Source: JACCXJ01 sp050740695
Lineage (GTDB): Bacteria > Pseudomonadota > Gammaproteobacteria > JACCXJ01
Reading direction: 5' to 3'
Length of the DNA: 64,000 nt
Assembly (NCBI GenBank): GCA_050740695.1
Contig: JBOIDR010000003.1
Location: 11,614 to 75,613 of the forward strand
Shown here: positions 1 to 12,400 of the stretch, one piece after another
Layout: each line of letters begins with the position of its first letter
Numbering within the stretch: position 1 is the first letter of the stretch
Program-made: the position numbers and the translations under genes
The notes under the pieces: generated by a model
Databases searched by the model: none
Told to the model about the DNA's origin: nothing
The model's input: the letters and a program-made list of their open reading frames with translations, nothing else

Positions 1-381
1 CTGCCCCGAGCCGCGCGGTCTCAAATGCCGCCGCACTTGCTTCCCGAGACTCTGTAGGACGGTACGGACGACGGTCTGTGGCTGGCGCGTCTCCCTGGCC
101 ATCGCCTCGACGATCTCTTTCCCGTTTCGCGGGCGCCGGATCGCGCTCTCCTGCTCCTCGCCTTGGGCCGGGGGCTCGGTCAAGCGTTTCCCGGTCGAAC
201 GGCGCGCGGGTTTGGTCTGCGGTCTGGCCCGCGCCTTGGTCTGAGGCTTGGTGGTCCGCTTGGCGGCGGTCTTCGCCGGCGCTCGCGCCGCGCTCCTCCG
301 CGCGGGTCTTGCCACGGTCGCCCTGGCCTTCGTTTGTGGCCTGCCGGGTTTTGATGCCCTGCCCACCTTCGATTTCTTCAT
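1..381 (-). CDS. HU-like DNA-binding protein, partial
   Basis: The frame is open from an ATG at 381 to the window edge (127 codons seen), so the C-terminus is missing. The first 90 or so residues are very rich in Lys, Arg, Ala, Pro and Thr, like the basic tails of some bacterial HU proteins. The last 40 (KEIVEAMARETRQPQTVV, then VRRHLRPRGSG) match the start of an HU/IHF fold. It is therefore probably a nucleoid-type protein binding DNA without strong sequence preference. GGGAG lies 8 bases before the ATG. It follows the 17-kb gene on the same strand, so it may be a phage late protein or the first host gene; the window cannot decide. Confidence 0.6.
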   Translation of the reverse strand, partial: MKKSKVGRASKPGRPQTKARATVARPARRSAARAPAKTAAKRTTKPQTKARARPQTKPARRSTGKRLTEPPAQGEEQESAIRRPRNGKEIVEAMARETRQPQTVVRTVLQSLGKQVRRHLRPRGSGQ

Positions 382-411
382 GCTTTACGCTCCCGCTGGG
401 GTGTAGTCGGG

Positions 412-446
412 GCGCGAATTATAGTATGGCCCTCGGCACACCCCCA
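412..446 (-). promoter_or_regulatory. Putative promoter of the HU-like gene
   Basis: On the minus strand a perfect TATAAT occupies 423-418 in the only AT-rich stretch between the two genes, about 37 bases before the HU-like ATG. The -35 position has no good TTGACA match, so the site may need an activator. Inference from motif and position only. Confidence 0.35.
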
Positions 447-491
447 CCTCTCTCCCCATGACGCTCCTAATGGAGGGGGACGTGATGCTTT

Positions 492-3400
492 TTAGGGAGG
501 TACAGGGACGAACTGCACCCGCTCCGGAAGCCGAGAAAGCCTTTGATCGACGATGATCCCGCCCTCTGCGCGCCGCGAATAATTCCGGCGTTGTTGAGTA
601 GAGGCCAGTAGCGTGGCCGGCGTGATCCGCGCCCTCGGGTTCTCGCGCAGGATAGGGGATACGTTGAAGCGCCGGATCGCGTCCATCGCCTCCCGCACGC
701 CTTCCTGATCCCCCGTGCGCCGCGCGAGCCACCAGCGATTGATCAGGTTCTCGCGCCGATTGAGGATGCGCCGCTCGATGTCTTTTAGGGCTCGGTTGGC
801 GTCGTACTTCTGGGCGAGCTCGGCGGGGGAGAAGCCTGCGCCTTGCCACAAGAGGTTCCACGTCGAGACATCCTCCATCACCGGATCACCGCGCAAGCTC
901 TGCACGCCATCGCCGGCGTAGCGCAGCATGCGCAGCCCGTCGCGGATGGGGCCCGGCGTCATCGACTCGAGCGCGCGCGCCGTGTGTCCCTCCTGGAACA
1001 TCTCGTATCCGGTACCTGCCTTGAGCGCGATCCCCCCGAGCGGCCCGAGGAGCTGCTCGGTCCAGTATTCCACGAGCCCCCGGCCTTCGAGCGTCCTGTC
1101 CGGCTCCCGGAACCACAGATCGGACAGCCCCACGCGCGGAGAGATCCCGAGCCCAGTGATTGATTCGACCGGCCCCTTGGCTATGGCCTGCCCCCAGCCC
1201 GGCCCGAAGGCCTCTGCCAGGAAGTTGCGGAACTCGGTCTCGAAGTCGTAGGGCTCGTCCTCGTCGTCGAATAGCGCGTTCATCACCATCGCGAGGGTGC
1301 CCATGAGCGGCATGCCGAGGGCCCCGGCGAAGAGCGCGTGCATGCCGAGGAGGCCGGTGAGGCGCTTGCGGGCTTCGCTTCGGATCTGCGGCGACATGCC
1401 CTTCATCGACTGATGCGCGCTGCGCGCCAGCAAGTACGTCATGTGCTGGCTGAACTGCTTGAACATCCATAAGACGCGCGCGACGTCGCCCTGGATGAAG
1501 CGGGCCTTGTTCGAGTTGGAATAGTCGAAATGCGACTCCCAGGTGAGCGCCTTGGCCTGCTCGTAGGCGGCCTCGAAGCCGAGGCCTTCGGCCCGGCCGA
1601 GCCGGAAGGCGGCGAGCGCCGTGACCTCGCGATTCATGCGCTCGGCGCGGTGGAATAGATAGCTTGCCGCGCGCATGATCTTCGCCGCCCGCCCGCTGTA
1701 GATCCCCGAGGGGGTCTCGGACATCCCGGCGAGATCATGGGATTGGGTCTTGTCGATCAGCCCGTCCGCGAGGAACCGACGAAACGCGGCCAGCTCCTCG
1801 CCCTGGAGCGCCGCCTCGACTGTGAAGCCGCCCTTGAAGTAGTCGGCCGCGGCGCGGCTCAGGGCCGCGGCCGCCTTGCCCCAACCATGGCGCGTGGCGA
1901 GGAGCGGATAGGCCACGAGCGGGGTCTGACTGGTGTTCACGAGCGCCGCCGCCGGCGCCGTGAGATACCACAGGAAGCCGACGCTGCCGGCGACGTTGGC
2001 CCAGGTCGCGGTGGTGGGGTTCTTGATCCACTCGTCACGCTTCTGCATCTCGTTGACGAGTTGGGCGGCGCGGTTCGGATCGGCGGCGTCGCTTACCTGC
2101 TTGCGCGCGGCCGCGAGCGCCTTCTCCATGGCCGTCTGCCGGCGGAGCCTGGCGAGTTGGCGGTTGCCGTGGAACATCTGCCTGGCGAAGCTGCGCAAGG
2201 CGTCCTTCGAGAATCCAGGCGTCTTCTGCCGGTGGATCCAGTTCTTTCTCGCGGACAGCTCGGGGAGGGTCTGGAGGTACATCTGATAGATGTCGTCCTT
2301 GATCGCCGCGGCGCCCGGGGTGTTCCTCATGCCCTTGTCGAGGAGCTTGATGACGTTCGAAACGAAGCCCGCGCTCGCGCCTTGCTGTTCGAAGAGGGAA
2401 TCCATCTTGTAACCGTGCGCGATCTGTTGGTAGCCGCCGCGCTGGAGCTCCTCAAGAAGCGCCTTCTGCTGGTGGGTGGATTCGCGCAAGTGGAATTCCC
2501 GCTCGCCGTGCGGGTTGGTCGCCGCCACCCAGTAGTCGCCGAAGCGCGTGAGCGGGAAGTAGGGTGCGGAGAGTCGCGCGGTCTCGAAGCGGGCCCGGAT
2601 GTCGGCGATGAGCCTGGCCTTCCAGCGCTCGTCGGCCTCGGCATCGCGGATCCGCTGGATGAGGGCCTCCTCGCGCTCGTCGAAGCGCTTCTTATATAGA
2701 TCGCGCATCTTGGCGTAGACCACCTTCGCTTCCTGCGACAGCGCCCAGTAGCGCCGGGCCAGTCCGGGATGGGCGGCCTTCCTGACCTTCTCGTTTCCGA
2801 GGCGCGTCAGGATCTGGTCGATCCGCGCCTGCAGCACGTCGGCCTCTCCGGACCGGCCGCGCATGCGGCGCCTGAGGCTCGCCATCTCCTCGAAGGCCTC
2901 CTGCCGGTTGATGCTCGCCCGGAACCGATCGGCGGGATCGACCCCGGCCAGGGTGGCCGAGTGCATGAGATCGAAGAGCTGATCGGCCTCCTTGCGGTTG
3001 GCCCGCACATAGGCCGCGGCTGCCTCGGCGACCTCGTGCGCCTGGTCGTCGAACTGGCTGCGATCGGCGTCCATGGCCTGCACGGCGCGGTCGTAGTCGG
3101 CGAGCGCCGGCACCATGCCTTGCCCGATGTCCACGAGCTGCCGGCGGGTGAAGAGCCCGAGCCACGCCGGCCGCCAGTCCTCGAGCACCTTGCTCTTGAT
3201 CCCATCCCAGCCGTGGCGCGTCGCGCGCATCGCGTCGCCGATCCGATCGACCGCCGCGGCGCTGCCCTCGGGAGTGCCCGGATCGGGCGGGGTGCCTTCG
3301 GGCGGGGTGCCGCGGGAATAGAGCGGCCCCTGGTCTTTGACCGGGCCGCCGTCCGCCGCTATAGTGGAGGAAGAACCCGCCGCAGGCTGGAGTGACTCGT

Positions 3401-6400
3401 CAGAGCTAACGCTTTGGCGCTCCCCAGAGATACCGGCGGGTTCGTCTTTTTCTGCGATCGCCACATGATCGTAGAATCGTTTGCCGTCCAGGTGCTCGCG
3501 CACCACGATGAGAACGCGGTAGCTTTGGCCATCAATCGCGGCGTCTGCTTGGTACTCATGTACGGCCTTGATGTTGCGGCGCCCCTCCCTATCGGGCTCG
3601 GTTTTCGTGTGCCGAGAATTCGAGACCAGCTCCGGTAGCACATTGACGGTCTTTAGCGTTGCTTCATCACGGGCGCCTGCGATGGTGTGTTTCACCCCTT
3701 GCCAAGGGATGATGACTTGTTCCTTTGTCGCGCGCACGACCTCGATCTTCGGGCGAAAGACGTACTCCCTCTGCGCGTAATCGCGCACCTTTCGCCGAAG
3801 GTCTTCCAGGTCCGAGTAATGGCCGAATACATCGCCACCCACGGGCACGCGACTGTAGCGGATGTCGGGGTTGGTGGCATCGAAGGCGCCGCTATTGTCC
3901 GTGGCCGACTTGATCTGGTTCGATTCGAACGCCACCCAGGCACCGTCGTGGGCGAGGTAGCCGTCGTAGCCCATGGACTTGACCGCGTTGGTCAGCCGCA
4001 AGCGGATGTCAATGTTCCCGAGCCCCCGATCGGCTCGGCTGTCGCGCGAGTCGTTGCCTGGGATCCGATCGGCGAAGGCCCAGTCGGTGTACTCGTAGAT
4101 CAGGTCATACCAGGTATAAGGTCCCCTGTATTGCCTTCCTTGAGTGACACTACTGTGTAATTTGGCAATGTCTTTACTGGAGATGATCCGAAGATCGGCC
4201 GTTAGCTTGATCCCAAGCCTCTGGGCTTCAAAACCGAGGTCCTTGGTAAGGTTCCCGTCCATCATGAGAATGACGGTGCGGAACTGCTCCAGTGTTATTG
4301 GATCCTTACGGTCTCTCCCCGCGTAGAGCGGGTTTTTGATGGACAGGTAGGCATCGACGCGGTTTGGCCCATAGCTTTCCTGGGCGTGCTCTGAAAACCA
4401 ATGGCCTAATAAGCCCCACTCCAGAACCTTGCGCGGGGTAACGCCGGCCCGCTGCTGGTCGGCCACGTTGCTAAATATCCCGCCCGGAATGTCACCGTGA
4501 TGGACCAACCGGAGCGGTCTCCCTTTCTCATCGACCACTTTGCTCCCCCCGAACCACCGCTTGAACTCGGGGGTCTGCGTCTGATCCTGCGCCCGCGCGA
4601 AGAGCGGCAGCCCCCGCATGGCCGAAGCGCGCAGCTCGGGGCTAATGTCGAAGCCGGGTTGGGCGCGCACGAAGTCGAGCACCTCGCCCTTCGTCACCGG
4701 GCCCGGCCGGAGGTCGAGCCATTCCTGCACCCCCGACCACTCCAACTCGTCGCCCTTGAACTTGCCGGCCTTGGCCCAGCCCGCGAGCAACATCTTCCAC
4801 TGCCCGGCCGGGGCCTTCCCCGGCGCCTTGGCGTCGATGAACTTGGCCATCTCGGAATACCAGAGCGGCGAGCCCGAGTAGGCCGGGGCACCGCCCTTTT
4901 CCCTCCCCTGCCTTGCGGGGGAGGGTAGGGTGGGGGCCCGCGCGGCGTGCTTCGCCGCGGCTCGCGCGAGCGCTACCACGTCCTCGGGCCGGATCTTCTT
5001 GATGAGCCCCTTGCGGAAGAGGAACGCCCGGATGGCGGCGAGGATGCGCTTGACGAGGGGCAGCTCGGGGTGCTTCTCGACCAGGTAGGCGAGCAGCTCG
5101 TCGTCCATCGCGGCCTCCCGCGTGCCCTTCGGGATCGCCTTCCGGGCGGCGAGCACCGCGGGATCGCCGGCCGCCTCCATGCGCTTCACCTCTGCGATGA
5201 TGTCCTGATACTTCTCGCTCCCGACCATGCGCTCGAGGCCGAAGTGAACCCCCAGCTCGTGGAGGAACACACCCGGCGCGTCCGCGGCCGAGAGATTGTC
5301 CGCGACCATCCAGGTGATATCCGTCTTGGGATCGTAGACGCCCCGGATCCCGCCCTTTCCGTCGTTCAGGCGCGGGGGCAACTCGGACTCGTGCTGCACG
5401 ATGCGCAGCGTCTTCGACTCGAAGAGCCGGCCGACACCGGCGCCGAACCGGCCGGTGAGGACATCGAGGACCCCGACAGAAACAGAAAGCCCGGCGGGGC
5501 CGGGCTTCTGGTTTCTCTGTTGTGATTGCGCCCCTCGTGGGCGCCCGTCCAAGGGCGGGCCTACCTCGGCCGCGAAGTCGCCCTCCCGCCTGACGATGAA
5601 ATCCGACTCCGGTATACCCTGAGATATGTAGGGCGGGCGCTCGCGCAGCTCTTCTGCGCTGAGGTTCGCGCGAGCCTGGACATCCCGCGCCTCGACCTCG
5701 CCCATCAGGCGAGCATAGGCAGAGATCACGGCTTCACGGTTGCTGACATCGATCCCCATCGTCGCGGCGGCCGAGATAAAGGCTGCGTCTTCGGGCGATC
5801 CGCCGCGTGCAAAGCCCTCCATGTACTGAACCAAGTGCTGCAACTCGTGCAGCAGCGTCGATAGGATCTGCCGCGGTAAGCGTGTGGCGTTCAGATGAAT
5901 GACATTGCGCGATGGGTCATACCCGCCTCCCACGTCGGCGGGGAGATGCTTGCGCCACACGATGCGGACATCGGCGAGCTGCGGGTAGTTCTCGAAGAGC
6001 GTCTTGTGATCGAGCGCCTCCCCGACCGTCTTGGCTTGCTGATACTCAAGGCCATGTCGTAGCGTGGCCTCGGCGTCCGAGATCTCGAAGCGCCACTTGC
6101 CATCCCTCGGCTTGAACCAGCCCGTGGTCTTGCGGATCGCCTCCATCGGGATCCCCTGCTCGGCGGAGGCGCGCGCCGCGGCGAGGGCGTGACGGGGAAC
6201 CTTGGCGGCCCGCTCGCCGAGGTAGGAGTAGCGCCGCCCGTCCTCGGGCGCAAAGGGCTGGCCGTCGGAGTCGCGGACGGCGCCTCGCAGGAGATCGGGT
6301 ATACTTACTCTTGCGGCTAACGGGCCGGTGGCAGTACGGGTGCTTTGCGCATCTTGAGGGCTTTGGTCCTCTCCCACCAATTGGACGTTGGCCGTTTCTA

Positions 6401-9400
6401 TTTCAGTGAGGGACTGGTCGTAGAACTTTTTGCCAAGCGTCGTTTCCTTGACCGTCAGCTTGACTCGATAGAGCGACTTCCCTACTCGCAACGGAGCATA
6501 GAAGCGGTGGATCGCCCTGATGTTCGGGTCACCTTCCGCATCAGGTTTCGACTCGGCAAGGACAGCATGGTCCAGCAACCCTGGCAAGGCTCGAACGGCA
6601 TTCAGGTGTAGATTCGAAGGCCGCCCACTGTGACTGAGCGCCTTCTCTAAACCAGCGCGGGCCACTGAAATATCCCACCCCGTATCTCGATTTCTATAGG
6701 ATCCGCGCAGGCGATCTAGCGCGTATCGCAGCGCGGCCTTCGCATTAGGGAACGGTAGGCCGGTCAGTTGGATGACTCTAACGGCAGGCTGATCAAACAA
6801 TCCCGAACGCTGCCCGAACCCGGGCGCCGACGCGCGCGAATACCGCACGCCACTGTCCTCGGCACCCGCTTCCGGCTCCGGCGTGGTCTTCTCGTCCCCT
6901 TTGGCCAGCTCGGCTCGGATTTCCTCTGCGCGCCGCTGTTTTCCGGCGAGGCTGTCTTCGTGCTCGAAGGGCCGGCCGACGCGATTCTCGGCGCCGTCCA
7001 ACTCGTGGCGGAGACGGGCGAGGTCCTCGCGCTCGCGCGTGAGCATGCCGTCGAAGCCGCGCGCGGTATGCTCCAGGCCCGTGACCATGGAATGCCCGGG
7101 CTCGTCGGTGATGGCTTGGAGATCCTGGATGACCGGCCCGAAAGCGCGTACCCCGCCTTGTCCCTCCAGGAACAGCGAGGCCCGCACCGCGAGCTCGAAC
7201 TGTGCCCGGCCACCCTGCCCCGTGATCTCTTTCGCGCGCGTCTCGATCGAATACGTGAGCGGTAGTCCGCCCAGCACCCCGAGATCGCCCGAGGCCTCGC
7301 GCTCCTTGCTCTTCAGGAGGGCTCTGGCTTCCTTCTTCAGGGCGGCCACGATGGCCGTAGCGGCCTCGGCGCGGTCCGAGTGGCCGGCCTTGCTCACCGT
7401 CATGCGGAACTTGTCGCCCTTGGTGTCGGTGCGCTTCTGGATCGTGGTCTCGATATCCCCGATGCGGCGCTCCACGGCCGGGATCTGCGCCTTGAGCCGC
7501 ACGAGTGCCGAGCGTAGCTTGGCCTGGTCGTCCAGGTGCGCGCGCTTGAGGGTCGAAAGGCGCTGGATGTCGCCTTCGAGGCCGGCCAGCTCGAGCGCCA
7601 GCGGGTTGTCCGAGGACATCGCGCGCGCCAGGGCGAACTGATCGGCCATGCCGTCCACGTCGGTGGCTTCGTCCACGCCCGCGTCGCCGCGCAGGAACTG
7701 CTCGATGAAGCGCTGCTTGGTCTCCAGGAACTGCCACATCGTCTCGTCGAAGCTGCCGCGCGTCACGTAGGCCGCGATCTGCACCTCGGGGTTGGTGTTG
7801 CCCTGGCGCACGATGCGCCCCTCGCGCTGCTCGATGTTCGAGGGCAGATAGCGATCGGGGTCGAGGTGGTGGAGCGCGATGAGCCGCTTCTGGGCATTCA
7901 CCCCGGTACCCATGGCCTCGGACGATCCGATGAGCACGCGCACCCGCCCCGCGTTCACGGACTCGAAGAGCTTCTTCTTGTCCGCGCTCTTCTTGTAGTC
8001 CTGCATGAAGGCGATCTCGCCGCGCGGCATCCCGCGCCGGACGAGCTCGTCGCGGATATAGGCGTAGGTCGAGAAGCCCCGTCCCTCGGCGTTTCCCGGG
8101 AGACCCAGATCGTTGAAGATCATCTGGGCCGAGCGCTCGGGCTTGCTCTCCTGCCAGATCGCATGCACCCGATCGATCAGGATCTCCACCTTGCTATCCG
8201 GGACGGGCGGTCCCTCTGGATCGACGAAGCGCGGGTCGAGGGCGGCATACTGCCCGTCCGTGATCACGCTCAAGATGATGTCGTCGCCCTTCTGCGGCGG
8301 GCCTCTGCGTGCCTTGATGTCCTTGATGCGCTCGGCGAGTAGGCGCCTGTAGTTTTCCTGGGTCTCGGTCTGCTCGCCGATCACGAGCTCGCGCCCGCCA
8401 CCCCGGACCTTGGGCCGCTCGATATAGTGCAGGTCCTTCGCGAACACCGTGTCCCCGACCTCGCCCCAGATCTGGGACAGGGCGGTCAGGTTCTTGAACT
8501 TCGCGAAGCGCGTGACTGCCTGGTAGCTGCCACCGGGCGTCGCCTCCAGGTTGGTCGCGTAGTCGCCGAAGCTCGCCGCCCAGGCGTCGAAGTGGTGGAT
8601 CCCCATCGCCTCGAGCAGCGGGCCTTGCAGCAGGCGCTGGATGCTGTAGACCTCGGCGAGGGTGTTGGTGATGGGCGTGCCGGACATCAAGACCAGGCTC
8701 CGGCCCGGCGAGAGGGATTCGATGTAGCGCGACTTCAGGTACAGATCGCTGCCGCGCACCGATCCATTCGGGTCGATGCCCTTGATGCCGGTTTGATTGG
8801 TGATGAAGTCGATCTTGCGGTAGGCCTGCGCCTCATCGACGAAGAGCATGTCTATCCCGGTCTCCTCGAAGTGGACGCCCTTGTCCTTGCGCTCGCCCGA
8901 GATCAGCTTCGCCAGGCGTTGCTCCAGGCGCTTCTTCTGGCGCTCGATGAGCTTGACCTTCATCCGATCGCCCGCTGCCGCGAGGAGGAATTGCGCGAGC
9001 TCGTCGATCTGGCGTTGGATGAAGTCCGCTTGGAAGTCCGGCGACATCGGGATCATGCCGAAGGCCGAGTGGGTGATGATCACCGCGTCCCAGTTCTCGT
9101 TCGCGACCCGCCCCATGAAACGCTTGCGGTTCACGGCCGCGAACTGCTCCTCGTCGGCCACCAGGATCTTGGCCGCCGGATAGAGATCGTAGAACTCCAC
9201 GGCGAACTGCTTGAGCATGTGGTTCGGGACCACGTAGGCCGGCTTCTTTTTGATCCCGAGGCGCTTCAGCTCCATCCCGGCCACGATCGATCCGATGGTC
9301 TTGCCGGCACCCACCGAATGCGCCATGTAGGTGTTGCCGGACTGGACGATCCGCCACGCCACGCGCTTCTGGTGCGGCCTCGGCGTGAGCTTGGCGCTTA

Positions 9401-12400
9401 GCCCAGGGAACGACATCTTCTCGATGTGCGGTCCGCCGTAATCGCGCTTGACCGTGTGGTTGTAGTGGTCGTTGTAGGCGCGCGCGAGGCGCTCGGCGCG
9501 GGCTGGCTCTTCCCAGGCCCATTCCGCGAAGCGCTGCTTTATGCGCTGGAGCTTCTCCTGGGCCTTGACCGTCTCCTCCTGGTTCAGCACCTGGCGGTCC
9601 TTGCCGTCCTCCACGATTGTGTCGTAGACCTTCACGGTGCGGCTGTTCAGCGCGGCGTCGATGAGCTCGATGCCGTTGTAGCGCGAGGTGCCCCACTCGC
9701 TGGTCGCGGCGAGGTTCGATTTGACGCCCCATCCGTCCTGTTCGACGCCCCACGCGCCATTGAATTCCGTGACGCGGATGGGGAGCCCGAGCTCCCGCCC
9801 GAAGGCCTCGATCTCCGCGGTCTCGAGGATAGGCTGGCCGAGGGCGAGCGCGATGCGCGAGGGTGGTAGATCGGCCGGCTGCACCGCCTCCAGGGCCGCG
9901 ACGTTGCGCTCGTAGCGCGGATCGTTCCGGGCCGCCTCTCGGGCGGCAGCGAGCTTTTGACGGACGTTCCCCGAGAGATAGGCATCCGCCGTCTCGATGG
10001 CCTGCGTGACCGGATCCTCGTAAACCACCGTGCCGAGCGCCTCGAAGGCCTCGGCTTCGCTCATCCCGGCGAGCCTCCCGATCTCGCCGAGATCCACCGC
10101 ACCATGGCGGTAGAGCGAGACATGCAGCGCGTCCTCGACCGATTCGACCGCGGGCTCCCGGTGCGGGGCGATGACGCGCTCGCTGAAGATGGGCGCACGC
10201 TGCCAAGTCTTCCTCTCTTCGTCCAAGACCTCCAGGCTCGCGACACGGTAGGCGTCGGGATCGCCCTTGAAGGCGTCCAGGATCGGGTGGCGCTCGGTCT
10301 CGCCATCTACGCCGTCCTTGCCTTTCCGCGCGTAGACCTGGATGGTGTTGATGAAGCCGTGCTGCTTGATGAATGCCTCGTAGGCGCTTGTCAATTCCGC
10401 CTGTGCGGCCTCGATCGCGGCGTCGTCGCGCCCTTCGATCTGGACCTGGAGCACGCGCAGCGCCGCGTCCCGCAACGGGACGAAGCGCCGGATGATCTCG
10501 GCATGCTTCTCCGAAATCCCTTCGCCTTTGCCCTTCTCCTTGACGGCGACCAGATGCCCGGCGCCCTCCTCGCGCAGGAGCAGCTCGCCCTCGGGGCCGA
10601 GGTAATACGCCCCTTCTTTGGCCTTGCGCGGGTCCACATCGACGATCCGCGCCGCTTCGGGCGGTGTCTCGTGGGTGGTAGGCCGGTACGCATTGGCCGG
10701 CAACCGGTCCGCGGCCGCCTCGATGGCGCGCGCCAGGTCCTCGCCGGGGCGGGGCTCGACCGTGTACTCGTTGCCGCTGTACATCGAGCCCGACAGCGCA
10801 TGCTCGCCGAGCACCAGCTCGGGGTGCGCGGCGAAGTATTCGTTGATGTAGGCCTCGCCGTCCGGTGTCTGGATCGGCGTGATCTCGCCCCAGGCCTCGC
10901 CGCCCGGCTCCTCGCCAGGCAGGCGCTTTCTCAGGAACAGCACATCGGTCACGACCTCCGTGCCAGCGTTCGCCATGAATGCGGTCTTGGGCAGCCGGAT
11001 GGCGCCGAGCAAGTCGGCCTGCCCCTGGACGTAGGTCCGCATCGCGTCGCGGCCCTTGTCCAGGCTGTAGTGCGAGGTCACGAGCGCCAGCAGCCCGCCC
11101 GGGCGCACCCGGTCGAGCGACTTGGCGATGAAGTAATCGTGCAGCGAGAAGCGCCGGTTGGCGTACTCGGGATCCGATTGAATGATGGTGGAATCGAAAG
11201 GCGGGTTGCCGAGCGCGAGGTCGAAATAGCCCTTCGGCATCTTGAAGGCCTCGAAGCCCTGCTGACGGATGTCGGACTTGGGATAGAGGTGGCTAGCGAT
11301 TGCCGCGGAGGTCGTGTCCAGCTCGACGCCGGTGAAGCGGCTCTGCGCCGACCATTCGCTCGGAAGGAGCCCGATGAAGTGTCCGATCCCGGAGCCGGGC
11401 TCGAGTATCCGTCCGCCGGCGAAGCCGAGGCGCTTGAGCGCGCCGTAGATCCCCTGAATGATGGTCTTCGAGGTGTAGTGGGCGTTGAGAGTCGAGGCGC
11501 GCGCCGCGGCGTATTCCTCGCGACTCAGAAGCTCCTGGAGATCGCGCCCGATGTCCTCCCATCCTGTATTGAAGCGGGACCCGAGCGGGAAGACGTTGTT
11601 GGCGAGCGCGCTGTCGCCCCAGCCGACGTACTTGACGAGCGCGGCCTGCTCCTCGGCCGTCGCCGGCCTCGATTCGGCCGCGAGCCGCTTGAGCACGCGG
11701 ATCGCTTCGAGGTTCTGGCGCGCCTTGGTCTTGGCCCCGCCCTGGCCGAGCGCATCGGCCTCGGTGATGCGGTAGTTGCCGGGGCTCAGTACCCCAGGGT
11801 CAGACGCACCCTCTCCAGGCGCTCCCGCTCGAGCTTCTCGCTCGGCGTCTCGTCCGGATCCACCTCGCTTTCCTCCGGCCCGAGCAGCCCCCGGAGCTCG
11901 TCGATCAGGAACTCCTGGATCTCGCGCTTCGCCGTCTCGGCGGCCTGCACCCGCTCCTGATACGGCAGTTCCGCCGGCAAGCCCTTCATCGTCCTGTGTA
12001 CCGCTTCGACTTCCCTGGCTCCGAAATCCGCCTGGATCTCGTCCAGGAACGCTTCCAGGTTCCCTGTCTGCCTCATCTGCTTCAGCTCGTTCGGCTGGTT
12101 GTCCTTGAGGAGCTGCCTCGCCATGTATCGGTAATCCGCCATCGCTCTTCTCCTTTGCGTCCAGTCCCAATCCCTTTTCCCTAGCGAAGTGGACCGCGTA
12201 GGGCTTGATCCCCGCGCCGAAATTATGGATCAGAAACTTGAACAAGTCTTTGAGGGTCTTCCCGGCCGCCTGGAACGCCTCGAGCGCCGCCTCGAAGTGG
12301 GGCTTGGCCTTGGCGTAGGCCTCGGCGTCAAACCCGGCTGGGAAGCTCTGGATGCGCCCGCCCCCGAAGAGTTCTGCCAGGCCCTTGAGGGTCTCATCGA

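Noticed and set aside
78..461. Plus-strand frames at the left edge
   Set aside because: They are complementary to the HU-like gene, rich in Arg, Ser and Pro, and have no ribosome-binding site.
3356..3370. CTATAGT word shared with the HNH and moron promoters
   Set aside because: Here it lies in the middle of the giant gene with no following gene, so it is taken as chance or codon use (TIA).
9957..11960. A 667-codon plus-strand frame under the giant gene
   Set aside because: It is the antisense shadow of the conserved methyltransferase region; Arg/Leu/Gly-rich with no recognisable domain.
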